60,764 nucleotides of DNA from an uncultured Clostridia bacterium (GTDB lineage: Bacteria > Bacillota > Clostridia > Christensenellales > Borkfalkiaceae), in assembly GCA_944341895.1 (NCBI GenBank), contig CALVMB010000061.1, forward strand, positions 1-60,764, written 5' to 3'. Numbering within the stretch: position 1 is the stretch's first letter; the number at the start of each line of letters is the position of its first letter. A program made the position numbers and the translations under genes. Shown here piece by piece: positions 33,269 through 41,539 of this stretch. The notes beneath the pieces were generated by a model. It worked only from the letters and a program-made list of their open reading frames with translations, was not told the origin of the DNA and made no database searches.

Positions 33269-34246
33269 ATGCAAAAGGATTTTATACAGACGCTTGATTC
33301 GATGCGCCAAAAGAAAATGACGTTGACACTGAACGCAGATAAGAAAGTTGAAAAAGTCGCATTAGCGCTCAACGCCAAAACCCGACGAGAAATTTTGTCG
33401 TTGTTGCAAAAAAATTCCTATACCATATGGGAAATTGCGAATACACTCAACCTTTCTGTTTCCACAATTTCATTCCATATAAAACTGCTAAAAGAAGCGG
33501 GGCTTGTCAATGTAACACATAACCAATCGAAACGTGGAAACGAAAAAATTGTTGCATTAGAAAAACACTGTCTCGAAATTTATTTAATCCGTGAAGAGTT
33601 GTCCGTCAACTGGGCTTTACAGTCATTTTATACCGAACTGCCTATAGGAAGTTTTAGCCTTTCAGATATTTCTGCTCCCTGCGGCATTGCCGATGCTGAC
33701 GGCAATCTGTTGGGCAGTGAATCTTTTCCGGATGCATTCTATAGTTTTTCTCATCACCGCGGAGAAATTATATGGTTTTCGCACGGATACCTTGAATATC
33801 ATTTTCCGAACTCCGTAAAAAACAAAATATTAATGCGCATCCAGTTTTCATTGGAAATTTGTTCAGAATGCGCAAATTATAATAACTCCTTTAAATCAAA
33901 TATTACTTTTTGGCTGAACGACAAAGAAGTCTGCACATACACTTCCCCCGGAGATTTCGGGGGAAGACGCGGCACGTATACTCCCCCAAGTTGGTCATTG
34001 ACTTCTACGCAATTCGGAATGCTTGTACAGGTACGCATCGACGAAAGCGGAATTTGGCTGAACGATCGGAAAGTTGACGATTCTACAATTGACGATTTTG
34101 CTTTTCTGACGCGTGAAAAATTTCTCCGTTTCCGTTTGGGCGTAAAAGAAGATGCAAAATATGTTGGCGGATTAAATTTATTCGGCAAAAAATTCGGAGA
34201 CTTCCCTCAGGGAATTCGCTTTTCATTAGATTACAAAAATCCGTAA
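33269..34246 (+). CDS. ArsR-type winged-helix regulator of the glycan locus
   Basis: 325 residues. Residues 25-95 are an ArsR-like winged helix (VALALNAKTRREILSLLQ, YTIWEIANTLNLSVSTISFH, IKLLKEAGLVNV). The remaining about 220 residues are rich in beta strands, with a Cys pair (CSECAN), and do not resemble the usual ArsR sensors; they may bind a sugar. Divergent from the transporter operon, so a local regulator is likely. The ATG at 33269 has no SD and lies at the predicted transcription start; ATG 33302 is an alternative, also without an SD. Confidence 0.75.
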   Translation: MQKDFIQTLDSMRQKKMTLTLNADKKVEKVALALNAKTRREILSLLQKNSYTIWEIANTLNLSVSTISFHIKLLKEAGLVNVTHNQSKRGNEKIVALEKHCLEIYLIREELSVNWALQSFYTELPIGSFSLSDISAPCGIADADGNLLGSESFPDAFYSFSHHRGEIIWFSHGYLEYHFPNSVKNKILMRIQFSLEICSECANYNNSFKSNITFWLNDKEVCTYTSPGDFGGRRGTYTPPSWSLTSTQFGMLVQVRIDESGIWLNDRKVDDSTIDDFAFLTREKFLRFRLGVKEDAKYVGGLNLFGKKFGDFPQGIRFSLDYKNP

Positions 34247-34546
34247 AGGTTGAGATAGCGAACATTAAAATGTTCTTTATGGCAGACATATGTATCGATA
34301 TCTTGATTTTTCATTTAAGGTCTTTCTTTGTTCTTTTCTTTTGCGGTTGATAGCATCACATATGCACAAAGGAGTTTTTTCGTATAGCTGATAAATATAA
34401 GCATTTAAGACTTATTAGATTAAATTATTTCAGCTAAAAGCAATGAGTTCAACTCCCCTTTTTTACAAATTCAGTTAAAATGCAGCATAAAAAGTGAATG
34501 CAGAATGCAGTTTTAAAAAATACGTGTTTTTGCCCCTTAAATAGCA
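34247..34546. other. AT-rich intergenic region without a recognised gene
   Basis: About 300 bp between the regulator and the ssrA terminator. No ORF with a ribosome-binding site, tRNA, hairpin with a T-run or clear direct repeat is visible. It is the right edge of the AT-rich glycan island. Confidence 0.7.
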
Positions 34547-34590
34547 AAAAATCCTTGAAAAACTTATCGTTTTTCAAGGATTTTTTTGCC
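34547..34590 (-). terminator. terminator of ssrA (works in both directions)
   Basis: A long perfect stem: AATCCTTGAAAAAC pairs with GTTTTTCAAGGATT around a 5-nt loop, flanked by A- and T-runs so that it can end transcripts from either side. Confidence 0.9.
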
Positions 34591-34614
34591 CGCAGTATTT
34601 TTCACCGCGAATCA

Positions 34615-34990
34615 TGGTGGAGCAGGCGAGAGTTGAACTCGCGTCTTACCGAATTGCCGGAAGGCTTTCTACACGCTTATGCCGCAATTGTCTTAGAGCA
34701 TCCCCCTCTGCGACCGAAGCAGGATGCCCGCAGAAATCAAAAATTCCGCCGCCGCGCCGATCTCAGAGCGCCGCGGCCGTTCCCCGCCTGCAATGACGCC
34801 CGCATCCTCCCGACGGGAAAGAGGCGCGGACGAACCGTTTAACCGAAATTAAGCGGCATACGCGAACTGTGCGTTCGCGCTGTAATCTGCTTTTTCAGCA
34901 TTTAATTTTTTCCGAATGTTTTTACGAGGCCACTCGTTCCTCGGCGTGCTTACCCTCCCGCGCATCGGCAATCGAAACCGGTTCTGCCCC
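34615..34990 (-). ncRNA. ssrA: transfer-messenger RNA (tmRNA)
   Basis: About 376 nt. The 5' GGGGCAG pairs with CTGCTCC of the 3' end to form the acceptor stem, followed by A and CCA (34617-34615). The 5' segment continues AACCGGTTTCGATTG, the tmRNA signature, and the T arm is GCGAG/CTCGC with loop TTCAACT. The tag frame at 34890-34849 reads ADYSANAQFAYAA then TAA (or AEKADYSANAQFAYAA if the GCT at 34899 is the resume codon). The tag ends AYAA rather than the usual ALAA. tmRNA with SmpB rescues stalled ribosomes; smpB and rnr lie 3-6 kb upstream on the same strand. Confidence 0.95.
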
Positions 34991-35027
34991 GCGGGCGCCG
35001 CATACCTGCGGCGCGTTCATATCATAC

Positions 35028-35056
35028 AGTATACACCGTCCGCATTAAAAATGCAA
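35028..35056 (-). promoter_or_regulatory. promoter of ssrA
   Basis: TTGCAT-17 bp-TATACT on the minus strand, ending about 38 bp before the mature 5' end, which leaves a short leader for RNase P to remove. Confidence 0.75.
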
Positions 35057-35069
35057 CCGTTGCGAAAAA

Positions 35070-35603
35070 TTATTCGCACCGGCCGCCCTCTTCGGGCAAC
35101 GGCTGTGCCGGCTCCCCTTTTCCGCCCCTGACGAATGCGCAGATGCGCGCGATCAGCGACGCGACGGACGACAAAAGAAAGAGCAGGGCGGGAAGAAAGA
35201 TCGACCATGCGACCGGGTCTTTGAGCAAGGAAGCAGTGACCGCCACCGCGAGCACCGCCGCAACGATCTGCGTTATGTACAGAAAGACGGCACAGACGAT
35301 GCGGCCGCGCACGTTGGACTCGTTCGTTTCGACGCGGAAAAAGCGGATTGCCGCAATCAGCCAGAACACGGAAAGCCCGACGAGCACCAGCGCGAACAAA
35401 ATGAAGATCACGATCACCACCGCGATGGCGATGCTGCCTGCCAATGCCCCGAACACGCCGGCGATGGTGCCGTCGCCCTGCACGGTAAAGCGGAAATGCA
35501 GCATCGAAAACAGGCAAAGGCCGACGGCGAACAAGACGCCGAGAACGATTGCGGTCAGATCCAGCGCAAAGCAGAGTTTGCGCCCCTTCTGTTGCAGATT
35601 CAT
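35070..35603 (-). CDS. small membrane protein, unknown function
   Basis: 177 residues with four to five hydrophobic segments (LTAIVLGVLFAVGLCLF, IAVVIVIFILFALVLVGLSVF, YITQIVAAVLAVAVTASLL, FLPALLFLLSSVASLIA) and a short polar tail rich in Glu and Pro. No family recognised. GGGGGAG precedes ATG 35603. It follows metA by 16 bp, so it is probably in the metA transcript. Confidence 0.65.
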   Translation of the reverse strand: MNLQQKGRKLCFALDLTAIVLGVLFAVGLCLFSMLHFRFTVQGDGTIAGVFGALAGSIAIAVVIVIFILFALVLVGLSVFWLIAAIRFFRVETNESNVRGRIVCAVFLYITQIVAAVLAVAVTASLLKDPVAWSIFLPALLFLLSSVASLIARICAFVRGGKGEPAQPLPEEGGRCE

Positions 35604-35619
35604 ATTCTCCCCCTATCGA

Positions 35620-36525
35620 TCAGAATTTGAACGGCGTGACCTGATAGACGTAGTAGTTGAGCCAGTTTGTATAAAACAGGTTTGCCGCGCTCGTCCAGGT
35701 GACGCGCACTTCGGTGCACGTTTCGTCGGTAAAATAATTGTACGGCGGGCGGATGGGCAACCCTTTGGCGACATCGCGCTCGTATTCGCGGCGCAGCGTG
35801 TCGCGGTCGTATTCCATGTGCCCCGTTAAAAAGATCTTTTTGTTGTCCTTCGACTTGGCGATGGACAGCCCCGTCGCGTCCGATTCGCTGAGCACAATCA
35901 GATCGCTCACCTTTTCCACGTCCTCCAAATGCACCGTCGTATGGCGGGAATGCGGTATGTAAAAGACATCGTCGATGCCTTTGAGAAGCGGATCGTGCTG
36001 TTCGATGCGCTTGCGGTGCGGAAACACGCCGAACAGTTTTTCGGGCAGCAGGTACTTTTCGATGCCGTAATGATAATACAGCGCCGCCTGCGCACCCCAG
36101 CAGATGTAAATGGTGCTGGTGACGTTCCGATCCGCAAAATCGAAGATCTTTTTCAGTTCATCCCAATACAGCACCTCTTCGAAGGGCATGGTCTCCACGG
36201 GCGCACCCGTGATGATCATGCCGTCGAAGTGCTTATCCTTGATCTCCTCAAAAGTCTTGTAAAACTTTTCGAGGTGCGCCGCGGCGGTGTTCTTGCTCTT
36301 GTACGATTCGGTGTACACGAGGGTGATGTTCACCTGCAGCGGCGAATTGGAGAGCAGGCGCATGAACTGGGTCTCCGTTTCCACCTTGGTGGGCATGAGA
36401 TTGAGAATGGCGATCTCCAGCGGGCGGATGTCCTGCGTGAACGCGCGCTCGTCGCTCATGACGAAGATGTTTTCGCTCTTCAATGCCGAATATGCGGGGA
36501 TATCCTTGGAAATGACGATGGGCAT
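35620..36525 (-). CDS. metA: homoserine O-acyltransferase (MetA family)
   Basis: 301 residues from ATG 36525 (AAAAGGAGAGG upstream). MetA hallmarks: NLMPTKVETETQFMRLLSN, DGMIITGAPVETMPFEEV, the nucleophile Cys in YICWGAQAALYYHYG, and GHMEYD with the catalytic His and Glu. It activates homoserine, in Clostridia usually with acetyl-CoA. Paired with metY 46 bp upstream, which uses the O-acetyl product. Confidence 0.92.
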   Translation of the reverse strand: MPIVISKDIPAYSALKSENIFVMSDERAFTQDIRPLEIAILNLMPTKVETETQFMRLLSNSPLQVNITLVYTESYKSKNTAAAHLEKFYKTFEEIKDKHFDGMIITGAPVETMPFEEVLYWDELKKIFDFADRNVTSTIYICWGAQAALYYHYGIEKYLLPEKLFGVFPHRKRIEQHDPLLKGIDDVFYIPHSRHTTVHLEDVEKVSDLIVLSESDATGLSIAKSKDNKKIFLTGHMEYDRDTLRREYERDVAKGLPIRPPYNYFTDETCTEVRVTWTSAANLFYTNWLNYYVYQVTPFKF

Positions 36526-36571
36526 TGCTCCTCTCCTTTTGTGTTGATTTCCCGCGCGCTCAAGCCGCGCG

Positions 36572-37843
36572 TCAGATGTTTGCCAGAGCCTGTTCGAGGT
36601 CGGCGATGATATCCTCGGGGTTTTCGATGCCGACGGACAGACGCACGAGATTTTCGGGCACGCCCGCGGCGGCAAGTTCTTCCTTGGTCAACTGCCTGTG
36701 CGTGGTGGACGCGGGATGCAAAACGCAACTGCGCACGTCCGCGACGTGCGTCTCCTGCGTGATAAGTTTGAGCGCTTCCATAAACTTTGCCGCCTGCGCC
36801 ACGTCCCCTTTGATGCCGAAACTGAGCATGCCGCCCTGCCCGTGCGGCAGGTATTTTTCGGCGAGAGCGTGGTACTTGTTTTCGGGCAGCGACGCATGCC
36901 ACACCCAATCGATCTTGGGATGTTTGCTCAGGTACGCCGCCACTTTTTTGGCGTTGGAGGAATGGCGCTCCATGCGGAGAGCGAGCGTATCGCAGCCCAG
37001 CCAACTCAAAAAAGCGTTCTGCGGGCTCATCATGGCGCCGATGTCGCGCATCATCTGTGCGCGGCACTTGGTCGCAAACTGCGCGGTGGGCAGGTCGGCG
37101 TACACAAGACCGTGATAACTTTCGTCCGGTTCGTTGAAAGATGCATAGCGGGGATTGCCCTTGAAATTGAAGTTGCCGCCGTCCACGATCATGCCGCCCA
37201 GCGCCGCCGCGTGCCCGTCGAGATATTTTGTGGACGAGTGGATGATGAGGTTGGCGCCCCATTCGAAGGGACGGCACAGAACGGGCGTAGCGAGGGTGTT
37301 GTCCACCGCGAACAGCACGCCGTACTTTTTGGCGATCGCCGCGATCTTTTCAAAATCCAGGATCTTGATGGAAGGATTTGCGACCGTCTCGGTAAAGATG
37401 AGGCGGGTGTTGCCGTCGATGAGTTTTTCGATCTCTTCGGCGGGCGCATCCGGATCGAAAAAGCGGGTCTCGATGCCCAGTTTGGGCAGCGTGACCGCAA
37501 ACAGGTTGAAGGTGCCGCCGTAAATGGCAGAGGACGAGACGATGTTGTCCCCCGCACCGCAGACGGTGAACGCGGCAAGCGTGGTCGCCGCCATGCCCGA
37601 AGAGCACCCGACGCCCGCGACACCGCCTTCGAGCGCCGTCACTTTGCCTTCGAACGCCGCGACGGTGGGATTGGCGAGGCGGGAATAAAAATAGCCGTCC
37701 GCCTTGAGATCGAACAGGTCCGCCATGCCCTGGGTGCTGTCGTAAAAATATGTCGTGCTCTGCGAAATGGGCGGAATGCGGGATTCGCCCGACTTCGGAC
37801 GGTACCCGCCCTGCACACAGATGGTATCTTGCTTGTATGCCAT
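36572..37843 (-). CDS. metY: O-acetylhomoserine sulfhydrylase
   Basis: 423 residues, PLP-dependent Cys/Met metabolism family. YFYSRLANPTVAAFE and SSGMAATTLAAFTVC near the N-terminus, the PLP lysine in IIHSSTKYLDGH, and a C-terminal GIENPEDIIADLEQAL. Makes homocysteine from O-acetylhomoserine and sulfide, completing direct sulfhydrylation with MetA. AGAAAGGAG precedes ATG 37843. No SAM riboswitch is recognisable in the 94 bp upstream. Confidence 0.93.
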   Translation of the reverse strand: MAYKQDTICVQGGYRPKSGESRIPPISQSTTYFYDSTQGMADLFDLKADGYFYSRLANPTVAAFEGKVTALEGGVAGVGCSSGMAATTLAAFTVCGAGDNIVSSSAIYGGTFNLFAVTLPKLGIETRFFDPDAPAEEIEKLIDGNTRLIFTETVANPSIKILDFEKIAAIAKKYGVLFAVDNTLATPVLCRPFEWGANLIIHSSTKYLDGHAAALGGMIVDGGNFNFKGNPRYASFNEPDESYHGLVYADLPTAQFATKCRAQMMRDIGAMMSPQNAFLSWLGCDTLALRMERHSSNAKKVAAYLSKHPKIDWVWHASLPENKYHALAEKYLPHGQGGMLSFGIKGDVAQAAKFMEALKLITQETHVADVRSCVLHPASTTHRQLTKEELAAAGVPENLVRLSVGIENPEDIIADLEQALANI

Positions 37844-37937
37844 GGTCTTGTCTCCTTTCTATGGTTGTATTGCACTTTCCCGACGGGAAAGCAATCGGTA
37901 CGGGATTGGTATTCGCCTTTGCGGCGCCGCGTATACG

Positions 37938-38387
37938 TCAGACGTATTCGCGGATACGGCGCTGCGCCTCGCGCTCGAGGTCTTTCTCTTTGAGTGCCTG
38001 CTTTTTATCGTAGGTATGTTTGCCGCGGCAGAGCGCGATTTCCACCTTAACGAGCGAACCTTCGAAATACACTTTCAGCGGAACGAGGGTATACCCCTTT
38101 TCGTTGACCTTGCCTGCGATCTTGGCGATCTCCGCCTTGTGCAGGAGAAGTTTCCTGTCGCGGCGGGAATCGCGGGTGTTGAAGGCGCCGCTCTTATCGT
38201 AAACGGCGATGTGCATGTTTTTGAGGATGATCTCTCCCCCGCGCACAAAGCAGAAACTGTCGCCGAGGTTGCAGTTGTTGCGGCGGATGGACTTGACCTC
38301 GCTCCCTTCCAGGACGATGCCCGCCTCGAATTTTTCCTCGATGAAATATTCGAAGGATGCGGATTTGTTGACCGCGACGATCTTCAT
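37938..38387 (-). CDS. smpB: SsrA-binding protein
   Basis: 149 residues with the SmpB fold: FEAGIVLEGSEVKSIRRNNCNLGDSF, then IAVYDKSGAFNTRD, RKLLLHKAEI, VPLKVYFEGSLVKVEIALCRGK, and the basic tail KHTYDKKQALKEKDLERE that enters the decoding site. Partner of ssrA in this window. ATG 38387 overlaps the GNAT stop (ATGA). Confidence 0.97.
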   Translation of the reverse strand: MKIVAVNKSASFEYFIEEKFEAGIVLEGSEVKSIRRNNCNLGDSFCFVRGGEIILKNMHIAVYDKSGAFNTRDSRRDRKLLLHKAEIAKIAGKVNEKGYTLVPLKVYFEGSLVKVEIALCRGKHTYDKKQALKEKDLEREAQRRIREYV

Positions 38388-38899
38388 GCCTTGCCTCGTT
38401 CGGACGCGAGAAGCCCATAGACGACCACGTCATAAAATGTATCGTATTTATATGCGCAACGGCGCAGGACGCCCTCTTTGGTGAAGCCGCACTTTTCCAG
38501 CACGCGGCAGGAGGCGACGTTGGGCGCGATCACGTGCGCCTGGATGCGCGCGACTTCCTCTTTGCGGAACATCTCCTCGCAGAAAGCGCGCACGGCACGC
38601 GTCATGATGCCCCTGCCCCAATAGGCGGAATTGATCCAGTACCCGAGATCGAAACAACGGGAGAGAGCGCCGTGCTTTTCGCCCAAACTGATGTTGCCGA
38701 CGACTTTTCCGTCCGCAAAGACGGCGCGGCAGTAGGAGATCTCGTCGCTCTTCATCATGCGGATGAAGAGTTCGGCATCATCCAGTTCATACGGCGAAGG
38801 AAAATAATCGCCGAACCAGCGCAAAATGTTCGGGTCGTTCGCACATGCGGCGAGCGCGGGCGCGAGCGACGGTTCCCAAAATCCCAGCGTAACTTCCAT
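38384..38899 (-). CDS. GNAT N-acetyltransferase (RimJ/RimL-like)
   Basis: 171 residues from ATG 38899 (AAGGAGGGG upstream). GNAT features: VVGNISLGEKHG, DLGYWINSAYWGRGIMTRAV (acetyl-CoA loop), VIAPNVASCRVLEKCGFTKEG. Proteins of this type acetylate ribosomal or other protein N-termini, or small amines. Sits between rnr and smpB in one operon. Confidence 0.85.
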   Translation of the reverse strand: MEVTLGFWEPSLAPALAACANDPNILRWFGDYFPSPYELDDAELFIRMMKSDEISYCRAVFADGKVVGNISLGEKHGALSRCFDLGYWINSAYWGRGIMTRAVRAFCEEMFRKEEVARIQAHVIAPNVASCRVLEKCGFTKEGVLRRCAYKYDTFYDVVVYGLLASERGKA

Positions 38900-38919
38900 A
38901 TTCCCCTCCTTGCCGCAAG

Positions 38920-40998
38920 TCACTGCTCCGCCGCGGGCACAAATTCGATGCGGCGGGTGCCGACGTCGCAGGCGGCGACTTTGATGCGCAATGCGTCGCC
39001 GATGGTAAACGAATGCTTTCTGCCTTTGAGCAGGTAGCGTTCCTCGATGTATTCGTACTCGTCCTCGGGCAGGTTTTCGATGCGGATGAGCCCTTCCACC
39101 GTGTCGGGAAGCCCGACGAACACGCCGAACGCCGTGACGCCCGTGACCGCGCCGTCGAATTCCTCGCCCAGATGCGAGCGCATGTACCAGACTTTATACA
39201 GATCGTCCACGGCGCGTTCCGCCTCGTCCGCGCGGCGCTCGCTCTCCGAGCAGGACACCGATGCCGCCGCAACAAACTTGCCGAAACTTTCCTCCGCGCC
39301 CGCGGCTTCGCCGTCCAGCACCGCGCTCAGGATGCGGTGCACGATGAGGTCGGGATAGCGGCGGATGGGCGACGTGAAATGACAGTAGCATTTGGAAGCG
39401 AGCCCGAAATGCCCCTTGTTTTCGGGGCTGTACCGCGCCTTAGACATGGAACGCAGCATAACGGTGTTGACTACGCCGCGCAACGGCTTGCCTTCCAGCG
39501 AGGCGAGGACCCTGCCGTATTCGCCGGGGCGCACGTTGTCGGGGCGGAACTTTGCTTCCACGCCCAATTCGCGCAGATATGCCTGAAAACTTGCCGCACG
39601 TTCCTCCGTCGGCTTCTCGTGAATGCGGTAGACGAAGGGAAGATCGTACCCCGCCGCAAACGTCGCCACCGTCTCGTTGGCGAGGATCATGAATTCCTCG
39701 ATGATGTGATGGGCGATGCCGCGCTCTGCCGCCGCCACCGCGATCTGCCCGTTGTGCACGGTGATCTTGGGCTCGGGAACGTCGAGATCGATGCTCCCGC
39801 GCGCGGCGCGCTTTTTCATGAGGATGACCGCGAGGTCGCGCATGGCCTCGCACATGGGCAGGATGGCGGCGTATTCGCGGCGGAGCGCCTCGTCGCCTTC
39901 GAGCATGCCCGTCACTTTGGTATACGTCATGCGCGCGCACGAACGGATGACGCCGCGCACGATCTCGCTTTCCGTGACCTTTCCGCGACCGTCTACCTGC
40001 ATCACGCAGGACAGGGTGTAGCGGTCCTCCCCTTCGTTGAGCGAACAGGCGCCGTTGGAAAGGCATTCGGGGAGCATGGGCAGGACGCGTTCGGGAAAGT
40101 ACACGCTGGTGCCGCGCTCGTACGCCTCTTTGTCCGCGGCGCCGCCGCGCGCGACGTAGTGCGATACGTCCGCGATGTGCACGCACAGCCGATAGCCGCC
40201 CTCCGTGCGGGCGACGCTGACCGCGTCGTCAAAGTCGCGGGAATCGTCGCCGTCGATGGTGATGACGGTATCGCCGCGGAAATCTCGGCGGCCGCCGAGC
40301 AGGACGGGTTCCCCCGCCGCCTTGCGCGCGTCGGCAAGCGCGTTCTGCGGAAATTCCTCTTTCAGGTTCTGCGAGCGGACGATCGCCGCGACCTCCGCTT
40401 CGAGGTCGCCGCTCTTGCCGAGCACCTCGACGATCTCCCCTTCGGGATCGTGCCCGTCGGGATAGGCGGTCAGTTTGACGAGTACCTTTTCCCCGCCCGC
40501 GGCGCGCAGCCCGCCCGTGACGCGGACGCGCTCGGCAAAGCGGCGTTCGTCCGGCTCGACAAAGCCCCCCTTGTGTTCCCGCGAATAGGTGCCCGTGAGC
40601 GTGCGCATGCCGCGGGACAGGACGCAGTACACGCTGCCCTCATCGCCGCGGTCGCCGCCCACGAGGCGCGCCAGCACGCCGTCGCCGTGCAGAGCGCCAT
40701 GAAGGGCGTGGTGCGGCAGGAACAGGTCGGGCCCGCCGTCTTCGCGCAAGAGAAAGCCGAAGCCGCGCTCGTTGCCCTGCACCGTGCCGCGGATGAGCCC
40801 GAGTTTTTCGGGCGTGACGTACCTGCCGCGCTCGTCGCGCACCAAAAGCCCCTCGCTTTCGGCATTTTTCAGCAGGCGGAACAATTCGTCCCTGCCGCCG
40901 CGCGACCCGACGCCGAGCAGGCGGGCGATCTCGTTGGATTTTTTATGCTGCAACTGCCCCGAACGGAAGCGTTCGAGCAGTTCTTCCGTATCATACAT
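38920..40998 (-). CDS. rnr: ribonuclease R
   Basis: 692 residues from ATG 40998 (GGGGAGG 8 nt upstream). An N-terminal helix-turn-helix (residues 1-65), cold-shock domains (GTVQGNERGFGFLLREDGG), the RNB catalytic centre DGDDSRDFDDAVSV with its conserved Asp residues, and a C-terminal S1 domain (GAVTGVTAFGVFVGLPDTVEG). A 3'-5' exoribonuclease that cooperates with tmRNA-SmpB in clearing faulty mRNA; the gene order secG-rnr-smpB is conserved in Bacillota. The usual basic tail is short. Confidence 0.95.
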   Translation of the reverse strand: MYDTEELLERFRSGQLQHKKSNEIARLLGVGSRGGRDELFRLLKNAESEGLLVRDERGRYVTPEKLGLIRGTVQGNERGFGFLLREDGGPDLFLPHHALHGALHGDGVLARLVGGDRGDEGSVYCVLSRGMRTLTGTYSREHKGGFVEPDERRFAERVRVTGGLRAAGGEKVLVKLTAYPDGHDPEGEIVEVLGKSGDLEAEVAAIVRSQNLKEEFPQNALADARKAAGEPVLLGGRRDFRGDTVITIDGDDSRDFDDAVSVARTEGGYRLCVHIADVSHYVARGGAADKEAYERGTSVYFPERVLPMLPECLSNGACSLNEGEDRYTLSCVMQVDGRGKVTESEIVRGVIRSCARMTYTKVTGMLEGDEALRREYAAILPMCEAMRDLAVILMKKRAARGSIDLDVPEPKITVHNGQIAVAAAERGIAHHIIEEFMILANETVATFAAGYDLPFVYRIHEKPTEERAASFQAYLRELGVEAKFRPDNVRPGEYGRVLASLEGKPLRGVVNTVMLRSMSKARYSPENKGHFGLASKCYCHFTSPIRRYPDLIVHRILSAVLDGEAAGAEESFGKFVAAASVSCSESERRADEAERAVDDLYKVWYMRSHLGEEFDGAVTGVTAFGVFVGLPDTVEGLIRIENLPEDEYEYIEERYLLKGRKHSFTIGDALRIKVAACDVGTRRIEFVPAAEQ

Positions 40999-41028
40999 GC
41001 CGAGCACCTCCCCGTGAAGCCTCCATGA

Positions 41029-41063
41029 AAAAAACGGCGGCTATCCGTACCGAATAGCCGCCC
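41029..41063 (-). terminator. terminator between secG and rnr
   Basis: Stem GGCGGCTAT/ATAGCCGCC with a 9-nt loop and a T-run on the minus strand. It lies only about 30 bp before the rnr start, so rnr is expressed by read-through or from within secG. Confidence 0.8.
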
Positions 41064-41078
41064 TTTGCTGACTGTTGT

Positions 41079-41417
41079 TTAGCCGCCGATGCCCCAAACG
41101 CCGTTGAGTTGCAAGACAAAGAAGATAATGGCGCAGATGGCGAGCGCGACGAGAGAAATGATGGTCCATTTCTTCATGCGGCTTTCCATCGAACGGCCCT
41201 TATTCTTTCCGAAAAATGTCTCGCTCGAACCGCCCAAGGCATCAATCCCGGTCGAGTTGCCGGGTTGGAACAAGACGATGATGATCGCGACGAGCGCGCA
41301 GATCAGCATCGCGATCAGCAAGATCAGGCAAACGATATGGTACGCTGTTTCGGTCTCCGGGGTCGGAAAGGGACCCGATACGAGGAGATTGCCGAACATT
41401 CGCATGGCTTCGGTCAT
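41079..41417 (-). CDS. secG: preprotein translocase subunit SecG
   Basis: 112 residues from ATG 41417 (GGGAG 8 nt upstream). Two membrane helices (IVCLILLIAMLICALVAIII and IISLVALAICAIIFFVLQL) flank the SecG loop VLFQPGNSTGIDALGGSSETFFGKN. The N-terminal extension of about 25 residues is longer than usual. Partner of SecYE. Confidence 0.93.
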   Translation of the reverse strand: MTEAMRMFGNLLVSGPFPTPETETAYHIVCLILLIAMLICALVAIIIVLFQPGNSTGIDALGGSSETFFGKNKGRSMESRMKKWTIISLVALAICAIIFFVLQLNGVWGIGG

Positions 41418-41463
41418 GGTTTGAACTCCCAAAAATTATTGCTCAGAAATCATCGACCTATGC

Positions 41464-41492
41464 ATTATACCATACCGAAAAAGATTTTTCAA
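41464..41492 (-). promoter_or_regulatory. promoter of secG
   Basis: TTGAAA-17 bp-TATAAT on the minus strand, about 47 bp before ATG 41417. Confidence 0.75.
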
Positions 41493-41539
41493 CCGATTTT
41501 TCGGTGCGCCGCGATATTTTTTTGTGAATTTTCGCACGT

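Noticed and set aside
34444-34640. Sequence GAGTTCAACTC near 34445 resembling the ssrA T arm, a possible att repeat
   Set aside because: The shared word is 10-11 bp and almost palindromic, so the match is not informative. There is no longer repeat or integrase.
37844-37937. SAM riboswitch ahead of metY
   Set aside because: Only 94 bp; one short hairpin (CTTTCCC/GGGAAAG) without a T-run and no SAM-box sequence.
39013-41028. 671-codon open frame opposite rnr, and similar long frames opposite valS, the LRR lipoprotein, malQ and the hydrogenase
   Set aside because: Antisense shadows of GC-rich genes: Arg-, Ala-, Val- and His-rich translations, no SD, no domain, and a clear gene on the other strand.
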